From: Bacteroidota bacterium
GTDB taxonomy: Bacteria > Bacteroidota > Bacteroidia > CAILMK01
Length of the DNA: 35,658 nt
Assembly (NCBI GenBank): GCA_026391915.1
Contig: JAPLCZ010000290.1
Coordinates: 1 to 35,658 of the forward strand
Direction: 5' to 3'
Below the pieces are notes generated by a model, which was given only the letters and a program-made list of their open reading frames with translations, searched no databases and had not been told where the DNA came from. The translations under genes and the position numbers were made by a program. Of this stretch, positions 1 to 9,632 are shown in pieces (positions within the stretch are counted from its first letter, which is position 1; every line of letters starts with the position of its first letter).

Positions 1-1
1 G

Positions 2-121
2 GGAGAAGCTTTTGTTGATAAAGGAATTGAGCTATATGAAGAGCAACAAAAGCAACAGCAAAAAAGTTATCTTGAACGAATGGCTATTAAATTACAGATG
101 CAATTAGTCCCTCTTGATTAA
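2..121 (+). CDS. C-terminal fragment of an ORF cut by the window edge; possibly a transposase
   Basis: Open frame 2 from the window start to TAA at 119-121: GEAFVDKGIELYEEQQKQQQKSYLERMAIKLQMQLVPLD*. The tail resembles C-termini of some IS transposases from memory only. Confidence 0.35.
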   Translation, partial: GEAFVDKGIELYEEQQKQQQKSYLERMAIKLQMQLVPLD

Positions 122-396
122 GGTGTGTCCTCAGGATAGTAGTAATCAACTCTGCCTTTTATATTAAAAAGCAAAGCTGGTGCATCTGCACAAATGCATG
201 TCGGGCTTTTTTTATTCCATGATGGATAAGCCCCAAAAAATCTGCAATTTTGCACCACTTTTAAAATGCAGAAATACGAATTTAAAAAATAATAAACCAT
301 ATAAATGAAATAGCCCTTAACGACATAGGAATATAAACCTATAAAATTACTTAGGGCGTATTCCATCTGACAATTAAAAAAACAAATTATATACAG

Positions 397-3001
397 ATGA
401 AATTACTAAAATTGCTGGCTGTTGCCATGCTAATCCTCAACATGACTACAAACGCACAAGACTACAAATGGGTGGAGAAAAAATCTCCTGATGGAAAATA
501 CACTTACAAAACGGTGAGTAATGACCCCCTTGGAGTGCGTGTTTACACCCTCAAAAACGGACTTACTGTTTTGCTATCCGTAAACAAAGCCACACCCCGC
601 ATACAAACTTATATTGCTACCAAAGCAGGTAGCAAAAACGACCCCCATGATAACACAGGGCTTGCACATTATTTAGAGCATATGCTTTTTAAAGGCACTA
701 ATAAATATGGAACTAAGGATTGGGCAAAAGAGAGTGTACAATTAGAGAAAATTCATGACCTCTACGAAAAGTATAACAAGACAACTGATGCTGCACAACG
801 CAAAAAAATCTATCATGAAATTGATTCCGTTTATGGGGAGGCAGCGAAGTTTGCTATTGCCAATGAGTATGATAAAATCACACAATCTATAGGTGCAAAG
901 GGGACTAATGCATTTACATCCGTAGAGCAAACAGTGTATGTAAATGATATCCCCGGCAACCAATTAGAGAAATGGCTTTTGATAGAAGCAGAGAGATTCA
1001 GATATCCAGTGTTGCGCCTTTTCCATACAGAGTTAGAAGCAGTGTATGAAGAGAAAAATATTGGCTTAGACCGTGGCATCAATAAGATGTATGAAAAGCT
1101 AATGGAACAACTTTTTACCAAACATACTTATGGCACACAAACCACTATTGGCACGGTAGAGCATCTTAAAAATCCATCACTAAAAAAGATTAGAGATTAC
1201 TACAATACTTGGTATGTGCCCAACAATATGGCAATTATCCTTGCAGGAGATTTTGATGCTGACAAAACCATTGAGATGATTGAATTACAGCATGCATATT
1301 TTCAGTGGGCAACCTAAGGAAGGACAAACTTTGGTAGAAGTAAAAAATCTATTATTAGAGCAAATTGAAAAAGTAAAAAAAGGTGAGTTTGATGAACAAC
1401 TTCTTAAGAGTATTATCGCCAACCAAAAGGTTGAGAAAATGCAACAGTACGAAGAAAACCAAGGCAGAGCTACTGCCATTATGGATGCATTTTGCATGGG
1501 CAGAGATTGGGCAGATGTAACAGCTAGCCTTGACCAAATGAACGTGGTGGTGTACAAACAAAAAGGCGAAGACAAAACAGTTGTAAAAGTTGATAAGCCA
1601 GAGATACATCCTGTGGAAGTAAACCGTGAGGATAGGTCAGACTTTTTAAAGATGATACTTGCTATGCCCTCCAACAATATGCAACCGCAGTTTATTGATT
1701 ATGCTAAAGATATTCAGCAAGCAAAAACCACAGGCGGTGTGCCCATCTATTATGTAAAAAACACTGAGAACAAACTTTTCTCACTCTACTATGTTTTGGA
1801 TATGGGAAAAAACAATGATAAAAAATTACCTATTTCTGTGGGCTTGCTTCAGTTTTTGGGCACGGATAAATATTCTGCGGATGACATCAGCAAGGAGTTT
1901 TATAAACTTGCCTGCAACTTTGGCGTAAATACCACTGATGAACAAACCTTTATTTACCTCAATGGATTAGAAGAAAATTTTGATGCCTCGGTAGCATTAT
2001 TTGAGCACCTGCTCACCAATGCCAAGCCTGACCAAAATGCCCTGAACTCCATGATAGCACGCACCCTAAAAGGTAGGGCAGATGCTAAACTTAATAAGGG
2101 CGTTATCCTGCAACAGGCATTGCGTAACTATGCTATTTATGGTAAGAATAATCCTTTCACTAACATCCTTTCTGAGGCAGAATTAAAGAGCCTAAAAGCC
2201 GATGATTTGGTGAATACTTTACGCAATATCACTACCTATCAGCACAAAGTTTTTTATTATGGTTCAAGGGATTTAGCTGCTGTAAATACTACCTTAAGCA
2301 AACTGCATAAAACTCCTGCTGCTTTAAAACCATACCCAACCCCAACAGCATTTGTCCGCAATGATAACAAAGAAAACATTGTGTACTTCACCGATTATAA
2401 AATGGTGCAGGCAGAGATTCTTTGGGTAAATAAATCGGGGATTTACAGCGCCTCTAAGCAACCAACCGTTTCCCTCTTCAATGAGTATTTTGGTGGCGGT
2501 ATGAGTAGTATTGTTTTCCAAACTATCCGTGAGAGCAAAGCCTTGGCTTATTCTTCTTACTCCAGATATACACCCCCAACAAAGGCAAACGACCCCTACT
2601 ATATCATTGCCTATATTGGCACACAAGCAGACAAAATGAATGATGCCATACCTGCCATGAATGAACTCTTAAATGATATGCCCAAAACAGAAAAATCTTT
2701 TGATGATGCTAAACAGTCTTTGCGCAACCAAATAGAAACGGATAGGGTGCGCAAAATCAATCTTTTGTTTAATTATGATAACGCAAAACGCATGGGATTG
2801 GACCACGACATTCGCAGTGATGTATATACAAAATCTCAAACCCTTACCTATGCTGATATCAATACTTTCTTTGTAGATAATTACAAAGAAAAACCTTTTT
2901 CTTATTGCATCATTGGTAGCAAAGACAAAATAAAAACTACTGACCTTGCCAAATACGGCAGAGTAGTAGAACTAAGCTTGGAAGAAATTTTCGGGTATTA
3001 A
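397..3001 (+). pseudogene. M16 family (insulinase-like) metallopeptidase, disrupted into two ORFs (397-1317 and 1280-3001)
   Basis: ORF1 has a signal peptide and the HYLEH zinc motif (HxxEH). ORF2 continues the M16 protein in another frame ([30 protein letters not shown] ... FNEYFGGGMSSIVFQTIRESKALAYS ... LSLEEIFGY). Confidence 0.85.
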
Positions 3002-3038
3002 AAAACAATTCAAAATTCAAAATTTGAAGTTTGAAATT

Positions 3039-3068
3039 AAGGCGGCTGAGAGGTCGCCTTTTTTGTTT
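3039..3068 (+). terminator. Rho-independent-like terminator after the M16 gene
   Basis: aaggcg-gctgagaggt-cgcctt stem followed by a T-rich tract (ttttttgtttta). Confidence 0.65.
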
Positions 3069-3107
3069 TATCCTCATGAATTGGCTATGATAACATTAAG
3101 CAGTGCT

Positions 3108-3150
3108 GAAGGCTGGTGATTTTTTGCGAAGCAAAAAATCACCAGCCTTC
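3108..3150. repeat. Perfect 20-bp inverted repeat with 3-nt loop; possible bidirectional terminator
   Basis: gaaggctggtgattttttgc / gaa / gcaaaaaatcaccagccttc, then ttttatt; lies between convergent genes. Confidence 0.8.
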
Positions 3151-3222
3151 TTTTATTCAAATTCAAAATTTGCAGTTAAAATTAATTTCAAATTAAGAAC
3201 TTCAAATTTCAAACTGATTATA

Positions 3223-4110
3223 CTACTTCACCCCAAACTCCCTTACCTGCGTTACATAATAATCAGTGCCTTTTTGTTTGTGGGTAAATACCACAATTTT
3301 GCAGTTTTCGGGTTTCCATTTGGCATCCATTGTTGAGTTGAATTTAATACTAAAGGTGGTGCCTTTGGTGTAGTTGCCCAGCATCTTTATGCCTTTGTGG
3401 GCATATACATATTTGCGTAGGATATGTTCATGGTGGTAGGATAGATTCCATCCTGTAATTGATTCTTGCGGACCAATAATTCCATTTTCAATTACCATGA
3501 TGGATATATATTCCGAGTCTGCAATTGCTGCGGCATAATGCACTTTAATCTTTCCAGAAATTGTCCCAAGCGAGGCATCGTATTTTACTTCTGTTGAATC
3601 TATTTTTACTATTGACTTCTTATCAATTTCTCTTACAAGATATGCAGCCCATTTGTTTCTATCAGTAATTACTAATGTATCTCCCCCAAAAGCTTTTCGG
3701 TTGAAAATACCCAATGGCATTTGACCTGGCACATGGAACATTTCACCTACATCGGTTCCGTCTTGAGTGCGCAAGTCTTGTATTGATACATCCATAGGCT
3801 TGGCAATTAAACCAAAAACTGTAGCAGAAGAATGAATCCCAACTGAAACAATTCTATTAGGATAAGCCACTTTAAAGGCGGCAATTTTTGCATGACCATC
3901 TGGGCAATTAAGGCAGTGTTCTCCAGTAAAATCTTCAAGCAACATTACCTTGGTGTAAGAGGTGGCAGAGTCCGCTTCAAAGTTCGGGTTTCCTTCTACT
4001 GTTAATTCTTCCCCAACAACAGGTGGGGTTAGGTCAATGCCTGTGTATCTTTCTTTGCATGCAAATAGAAATGCTGCTGCGGCAAATACTATAATTATTT
4101 TGTTCTTCAT
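3223..4110 (-). CDS. Omp28-related outer membrane lipoprotein (thioredoxin-like fold)
   Basis: Lipobox-like FLFAC; LLEDFTGEHCLNCPDGHAKIAAFK with a CxxC-like motif typical of Omp28-type proteins. Confidence 0.75.
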   Translation of the reverse strand: MKNKIIIVFAAAAFLFACKERYTGIDLTPPVVGEELTVEGNPNFEADSATSYTKVMLLEDFTGEHCLNCPDGHAKIAAFKVAYPNRIVSVGIHSSATVFGLIAKPMDVSIQDLRTQDGTDVGEMFHVPGQMPLGIFNRKAFGGDTLVITDRNKWAAYLVREIDKKSIVKIDSTEVKYDASLGTISGKIKVHYAAAIADSEYISIMVIENGIIGPQESITGWNLSYHHEHILRKYVYAHKGIKMLGNYTKGTTFSIKFNSTMDAKWKPENCKIVVFTHKQKGTDYYVTQVREFGVK

Positions 4111-4116
4111 GTTCTT

Positions 4117-5703
4117 TTAAAAGTTAGTTGATAGTCCGAATTTAACACCAATAAAAGCAGGCTCTACACGGCAAACACCACCTGTGCAAACCACACCTTC
4201 CACTTGTTTTACATAGCCTAAAGTTACCCGCGTTTGGTTATAAGAGTATGCCCCGAATATGGAGTAGTAATGCACCATATTTTTTGTGTCTTTGGTATTC
4301 ACCATATCTGATACTGAGAACGAATAATGCGGTGCCCAATTGAACTCCACCAACCCAAAAGCAAAGTTGCCAAGGTCTTGTTTGGTGAACATATATTGCC
4401 CCTCTACCCTAATGGATTTACGCAAGCCTTTATCAATTTTGATAGACCACTCTGTGTAAGGCGTAAGGGCTTTCACAAGCTTTGCATCTGCCTTGGCTTG
4501 GTAGCGTTCCTGATTATATTCCAGATATTGCAAACCAATAATGCTGCGCACACGCCTGCTCATTTTTACGGTATAATCTCCACTGTATTCTTTGTATAAT
4601 AATTCCTTTCTATCAGGCATGGTGATCTTGGCAAAATTGAGGTTGATGGTATGGTGGTCAAATGGAGAATAAGTAACCTCTGCCTGTACTGCTTCCTCAC
4701 CTTGGTCTCTGGCAGAAATACCATAACGGGCAGGCAACCTAAAAGCATGTTGTTTGGAGAGAGGGGGCAAGAAACTTATAGCACCCACCAAGAATTTATC
4801 ATCAGGGGAAGTGCGCAAAATAAAGCTCTCTGTTTTTTTGTACTGAAGATTAACCCCAATGCCCGGGTGCGAATAGTTTAGTACGCCATAAATCACTTTA
4901 CCATCTTTATTTTTCAAATCAAACTGAGAGAAAGAAGTTTCATAATAAATAGCCTCCTTGGTTTTGCCTGCATACTCAGTATAAAGGCTGAACTCACCAA
5001 CTCTAAGGGTGTTATAAAATGAGTAGGCAAACACATTATAAGAGGGGATAAATCTATCCTTTAATTCCAACGCATTAATCCTTGAAGCCAATTGGTCAAT
5101 GGTAGTTTGGTCTAAGGTTCTATTCACCAATCCTGCCCCTGTTACAAAGCTTAGGTATTTGCCAATGCCCCAAATTTTCTCTGTATTTATTCCCTTAATT
5201 ACTCTTGGGTGATACCCAAATCTATTCTTCTCTAATCCTGTAAAAGCCTTAATCATAAAGCTATCATTAGGGGTAAATTTTAGGCGCACACCATTCATGG
5301 CGTAATCCTGCCCTATGGCTCTTTCTTCAAAAGAACGGAAGATAATTCCGCTACCAAATTGGTCATAAAAAGAACCTACAGTTACATTAAGTTTCCCGAA
5401 ATCTTTACTGGCAGAATAATATCCTAATCCCTGCCCTGTATAAGCCTCGCTAGGGTTAAGCAATGGTGAGTTATGGTAGAGGTCATGCCTTACAATAATG
5501 GTTAAATCCTTATACCTGTAGTTGAGTTGAAGCCAATCTTCTGCGGAAGAAAGTTCATGCAGATACTGGGTAGTGCCTGTACCAATTTTAGCATTATATT
5601 GATAAGCAGATGCCGCTAATTGCAAATCACCGGAGAGGGTACCAACATCCTGCGCATTGCTGATAAAAGGAATTAACAGCAGAAGAAATAAATATCTTTT
5701 CAT
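4117..5703 (-). CDS. DUF6029-like outer-membrane beta-barrel protein
   Basis: 528 aa, signal peptide, alternating beta-strand pattern, GLGYYSASKDFGKLNVTVGSFYDQFGSGIIFRSFEERAIGQDYAMNGVRL. Confidence 0.7.
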   Translation of the reverse strand: MKRYLFLLLLIPFISNAQDVGTLSGDLQLAASAYQYNAKIGTGTTQYLHELSSAEDWLQLNYRYKDLTIIVRHDLYHNSPLLNPSEAYTGQGLGYYSASKDFGKLNVTVGSFYDQFGSGIIFRSFEERAIGQDYAMNGVRLKFTPNDSFMIKAFTGLEKNRFGYHPRVIKGINTEKIWGIGKYLSFVTGAGLVNRTLDQTTIDQLASRINALELKDRFIPSYNVFAYSFYNTLRVGEFSLYTEYAGKTKEAIYYETSFSQFDLKNKDGKVIYGVLNYSHPGIGVNLQYKKTESFILRTSPDDKFLVGAISFLPPLSKQHAFRLPARYGISARDQGEEAVQAEVTYSPFDHHTINLNFAKITMPDRKELLYKEYSGDYTVKMSRRVRSIIGLQYLEYNQERYQAKADAKLVKALTPYTEWSIKIDKGLRKSIRVEGQYMFTKQDLGNFAFGLVEFNWAPHYSFSVSDMVNTKDTKNMVHYYSIFGAYSYNQTRVTLGYVKQVEGVVCTGGVCRVEPAFIGVKFGLSTNF

Positions 5704-5827
5704 GAGAAAGTATTAAGTGGTCAAAATTAGGAATAAATAGAGTTTTGTGTTTAATGTTTAATGTTGGGTTTAGAAATGCACGCATAGCCAACTCCAAAAA
5801 ACAATTTCATATTTTGGGTAATTGCCA

Positions 5828-5835
5828 TACCTTTG
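5828..5835 (+). promoter_or_regulatory. Bacteroidota -7 promoter box upstream of rpmH
   Basis: TACCTTTG matches the TAnnTTTG consensus 21 nt before the rpmH ATG. Confidence 0.5.
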
Positions 5836-5856
5836 CACACTTAATTATTAACAGAA

Positions 5857-6015
5857 ATGAAACGGACGTTCCAACCATCAAACAGAAAGCGCAGAAATAA
5901 ACACGGATTTAGAAGCCGAATGAAAACTGCTGCAGGACGTACAGTAATAAGAAGACGCAGAGCTACAGGTCGTAAAAAACTATCTGTTTCTTCTGAGATT
6001 CCATCTAAGCGATAA
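5857..6015 (+). CDS. rpmH: 50S ribosomal protein L34
   Basis: [52 protein letters not shown], 52 aa; below the ORF-track size cutoff. Confidence 0.97.
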   Translation: MKRTFQPSNRKRRNKHGFRSRMKTAAGRTVIRRRRATGRKKLSVSSEIPSKR

Positions 6016-6026
6016 TATTTTCCGGT

Positions 6027-6452
6027 GTGCTTACCCGCCTTACCTTTAAAAAGCAGGAAAGGCTTTGCAGCCGAAAGATTATAGACTCACTATTTACAGG
6101 CGGAGGAGTTTCTTCCGCTTTTTGTTTTCCATTAAAAGCTGTTTGGCGGGTTTGTGCCTTGCCGGAGAATGTGCCTGCGCAAATTCTTTTTGTAGTCTCT
6201 AAAAAGAACTTCAAAAAAGCACATGATAGGAATCGCATTCGTAGGCGACTCAAAGAAATTTACCGCCTCAATAAAAGTAATTTCTTCTTGCCATTAGCAG
6301 AGAAGAAATTGCAGTTGGCAGTAGTGGTGATGTACACCAGCAAAGAAGAATTGGACTACAGCCAACTTCAGCAACCCCTTATTAATTTACTCAATAAAAT
6401 TCTGGAAAGTGCTCAACAAAATCCTCAGCTTCCTGCCCCTACTGCTGATTAA
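6027..6452 (+). CDS. rnpA: Ribonuclease P protein component
   Basis: Position after rpm[20 protein letters not shown] signature (RNR motif). The start codon may differ slightly. Confidence 0.92.
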   Translation: MLTRLTFKKQERLCSRKIIDSLFTGGGVSSAFCFPLKAVWRVCALPENVPAQILFVVSKKNFKKAHDRNRIRRRLKEIYRLNKSNFFLPLAEKKLQLAVVVMYTSKEELDYSQLQQPLINLLNKILESAQQNPQLPAPTAD

Positions 6453-6633
6453 GTTTTACAAATACGCCATCTCTCCTCTCCTGCCCAACGCTTGCAGATA
6501 TACCCCCACTTGCTCAGAATATGGCATTGAAGCCATACAGAAATATGGCCCCTGTAAAGGAACTTACCTTGCCCTAAAAAGAATTTTAAGTTGCAACCCT
6601 TGGGGTGGGCATGGGCATGACCCCGTGCCGTAA
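6409..6633 (+). CDS. yidD: Membrane protein insertion efficiency factor YidD
   Basis: [59 protein letters not shown]; overlaps the rnpA 3' end; GTG start. Confidence 0.95.
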   Translation: MLNKILSFLPLLLIKFYKYAISPLLPNACRYTPTCSEYGIEAIQKYGPCKGTYLALKRILSCNPWGGHGHDPVP

Positions 6634-6720
6634 GAAATTTTTGGTTTGGAATAGTTCTGCTTTTCACCATTCACCTTTTTCCATTTCATGGCATAAAGCC
6701 TCAAAAACTTTAATAATATC

Positions 6721-8343
6721 ATGAAAAAACAAATGACTCTTGCAGCGCTGCTACTGATGGCAACCTGCACCTTTGCGCAACTCAAAACTACCAAACTATC
6801 CATCTTTAAAAATGGAATGTTTTACCAGAAAAAAGAGGGCACCCTAAGTGTGAGTAACCGCACTGCCTACATTCCACTGCCACCAAATGCCCTGCTGGGT
6901 ACCTATTGGGTTACCCCGGGCAGGGATGTTAAAATTAACCAAATTGAGTTTAGGGATGATACTTTAAAATCAAAACGAAAAATAAGAACTTATGCTGATA
7001 TGCTGCGCTACAATATTGGCAAAAGCATCAACCTAAGGGTGCAGCACGGGGAGAAGGATTCACGGGCAATTACTGGCACGTTGGTGGATTTTTATGAGCT
7101 TAATAATATGCTTAAAATTAAAACCAATGATGGCAAGATGGCAATCATCTTTACCCAAAACATAGTGGATATTGATTTTGATGCCAGCATGAATGATACT
7201 TATATGGCAGATAGCACTGCCCGCCGTGGCAAAATATATCTTGATAGAGCTACAGATAATCTGTTAGTAAATGTGGTATCCATGCAAACAGGGATACAAT
7301 GGGCACCTAGTTATATCATCAAATTAATGAATGAAAAAGAAGCCCGCCTAGTGATGAAAGCAACTATTGAAAATGCGGTTGAAGATATTGATGGGGCAGA
7401 GATTGACCTAGTGGTAGGCAGCCCACAAATGTATTATGGTGGGCAGCAGGACCCCGCACTTACCCCCATGGTAAGGGATAACCTTAGTGTGTGGAGCTAT
7501 GCCGGAGATAATCCGAATCCAAGCGGCAAAACTCGCTACTTAAATAAAAATATGGGCTTGCAAAACAATACTTATTATCACGCCAATATGCAAACCTTGA
7601 CGGGCACTTATGATGGCAGTGGTATAGATAGAGTAAGCGAAAATATTATTGATGAAAAAGGAGAGGAGTACAATGCGGAGGGGGAGAAAATAGCAGACCT
7701 TTATTTCTACAAAACAGGGAAGATAAACCTACACAAAAATTATAAAAATGAGGTGCCTATTTCATCTAATAATATCCCTTATAAAGATGTGTACGAAGCC
7801 AGCATTTGGGATATTACTAATTATGAAGCCAACCGAACTGTTTACCAAGACCCCAATAACAGGATTGATGTGTATCACTCTATAAAGCTCAGTAATAAAA
7901 CTGGCGCACCCATTACCACAGCCCTCATTTTTGTACTCAATGCTAAAGAAGAACCCTTGGCCCAAGACCAAATAACTTATACCCCCGCTAATGCAGATGC
8001 AGTGGTGCACCTCAGCAAGGCAATTGATGTAACAGTTAAAAACAAAGAAGAAGAAATTAGCAAAGCTGATAAGTACAAAAAACTGGGTAAATTCTATTAT
8101 GATAAAGTAACCTTAAAAGGCAGTATTGAGGTAATGAATTACCAAGACAAACCCATAGTGCTTAATGTTAAAAAAGCGGTGAAGGGTGCAGTAACCAAAA
8201 GTGATGGAGGCAAAGCCACCAAATCAGGTAAGTATATTGTACTAAACCCCCTTACCAATATGGAGTGGGATGTAAACCTTGCCGCCAACGAAAAGAAAAC
8301 TATTACCTATGAGTATGAAGTTTTGATAACAGCCGGGTACTAA
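6721..8343 (+). CDS. DUF4139-like secreted protein
   Basis: 540 aa, signal peptide; YLDRATDNLLVNVVSMQTGIQWAPSYIIKL and a C-terminal YEYEVLI region resemble DUF4139 proteins. Confidence 0.6.
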   Translation: MKKQMTLAALLLMATCTFAQLKTTKLSIFKNGMFYQKKEGTLSVSNRTAYIPLPPNALLGTYWVTPGRDVKINQIEFRDDTLKSKRKIRTYADMLRYNIGKSINLRVQHGEKDSRAITGTLVDFYELNNMLKIKTNDGKMAIIFTQNIVDIDFDASMNDTYMADSTARRGKIYLDRATDNLLVNVVSMQTGIQWAPSYIIKLMNEKEARLVMKATIENAVEDIDGAEIDLVVGSPQMYYGGQQDPALTPMVRDNLSVWSYAGDNPNPSGKTRYLNKNMGLQNNTYYHANMQTLTGTYDGSGIDRVSENIIDEKGEEYNAEGEKIADLYFYKTGKINLHKNYKNEVPISSNNIPYKDVYEASIWDITNYEANRTVYQDPNNRIDVYHSIKLSNKTGAPITTALIFVLNAKEEPLAQDQITYTPANADAVVHLSKAIDVTVKNKEEEISKADKYKKLGKFYYDKVTLKGSIEVMNYQDKPIVLNVKKAVKGAVTKSDGGKATKSGKYIVLNPLTNMEWDVNLAANEKKTITYEYEVLITAGY

Positions 8344-8376
8344 AAAATAATCAGTTTTCAGTTGACAGTAATCAGT

Positions 8377-8409
8377 AAACCTCCAAGGTTTTAGTAACCT
8401 TGGAGGTTT
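8377..8409. terminator. Bidirectional terminator between convergent genes
   Basis: aaacctccaaggtt-ttagt-aaccttggaggttt perfect stem followed by T-rich sequence; touches the stop codon of the minus-strand gene at 8409. Confidence 0.8.
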
Positions 8410-9629
8410 TATTTTTTATTAGTTTTTGAGTATTGATACACATCCTTCCCCAACCTCTCTAAAAAAGGAAAAGCAATGTAGTTGTACTCATATTTATCAT
8501 CATAAAGGATGCCATCTGCATTGGTATAGATAACGGCAGAAAGCATGAATTCTGTTTTTGTTTTGGGGTCAAAAAAGTAGGCGCAATCCGCAGTGAAACC
8601 TAAAGCCTGCCCTACAATATTATAGATTTTGAGACTGGAATCAGAGAGGGATAGCTTAGGGTTTTTGCCATAATAAAGGTACTTTTTATAGGCATCAAAA
8701 TAGGTAGAATCTGTTTTGTAATTTGGGTAATCGCTTTGAGCAGGATACATGGAGAGATACTTTTTCAGGAAGGTGTAATCATCATCCGTAAGTTTAAATC
8801 TTTTCCTTTTCCTCACAGACTTTGGGAACAAAATGGATTTCAGGATTTCGGTTTCATCACTTAAAGAAACAGAATTATTGTATTTAAAATTCTTGGGTTT
8901 GTAAACAATAGCCGTATCCACCAATCTGCCTTTTCCAATCAAAATATCACCTAATGGGTTGCTGAGTTGCTTGGGGTAAAATGCGCCCTCTTGGTCATAG
9001 AGAATCTCTCCTTTGTTATCATAAAAACTAATTGGGTTTGTGTGGCGATTCATCAGTGTATCACAGCCCCAAAACCTATGAAGTATTCGCACTTTCTTAT
9101 ACTTTTTCTTAGCCAGATTTTTATGAACATACTCCTGCCCTAAGAATTCATAGGCGCGGTTAAAGGCCATATTATCACTTACCAAAAGCATCTTTTTTAT
9201 GTACATCGCCAAGGAGGGGTAGCCATCTTTTGAGGTGGTATCTTTAGCTTCGGGAGTTTGGCAATCATAGTCGGTGGCGGTAATCATTCGGCTGTTTTTA
9301 TCCAAGCCATCCACCTCCAATTCATTGAGTTTTTGCAATGCCAAAGCGCAGACAGGCAGCTTCACCAAAGAGGCGGGATAGAAGTATTCTTTCTCATTTA
9401 ATCTATAGGTGTATTGCGTAAATTTAGGCGTACCGTTTTTCTTTCTTTTTATCTGCGTATAGATAATTTGTAGGCGGTATTTAGCGGGGCTATCCAATAC
9501 TAATTTCACTATGGAAGAGGTGTCTTTTCTGAGTAGATTTTCTATCAGTTTTTTATCCTGTGCATTCCCAATTAGAGAAATAAAAATGAATACAAACAGA
9601 AAGAGAAAAAAGAATTTAGAGGTATTCAA
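8409..9629 (-). CDS. Serine hydrolase (class A beta-lactamase-like / PBP-like fold)
   Basis: SxxK in YPASLVKLP and SDN in LLVSDNMAFNRAYEF; signal peptide. Confidence 0.75.
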   Translation of the reverse strand: MNTSKFFFLFLFVFIFISLIGNAQDKKLIENLLRKDTSSIVKLVLDSPAKYRLQIIYTQIKRKKNGTPKFTQYTYRLNEKEYFYPASLVKLPVCALALQKLNELEVDGLDKNSRMITATDYDCQTPEAKDTTSKDGYPSLAMYIKKMLLVSDNMAFNRAYEFLGQEYVHKNLAKKKYKKVRILHRFWGCDTLMNRHTNPISFYDNKGEILYDQEGAFYPKQLSNPLGDILIGKGRLVDTAIVYKPKNFKYNNSVSLSDETEILKSILFPKSVRKRKRFKLTDDDYTFLKKYLSMYPAQSDYPNYKTDSTYFDAYKKYLYYGKNPKLSLSDSSLKIYNIVGQALGFTADCAYFFDPKTKTEFMLSAVIYTNADGILYDDKYEYNYIAFPFLERLGKDVYQYSKTNKK

Positions 9630-9632
9630 AGC

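Noticed and set aside
118-366. 82-aa minus-strand [16 protein letters not shown]...
   Set aside because: AT-rich intergenic sequence with low-complexity hydrophobic translation; no supporting motif.
1270-1320. Programmed frameshift joining the two M16 ORFs
   Set aside because: Around 100 family residues seem to be missing at the junction, so a frameshift alone would not rebuild the protein.
3103-3336. 77-aa plus-strand ORF MLKAGDFLRSKKSPAF...
   Set aside because: It is the translation of the perfect hairpin plus AT-rich spacer and then runs antisense into the Omp28-like gene; no family resemblance.
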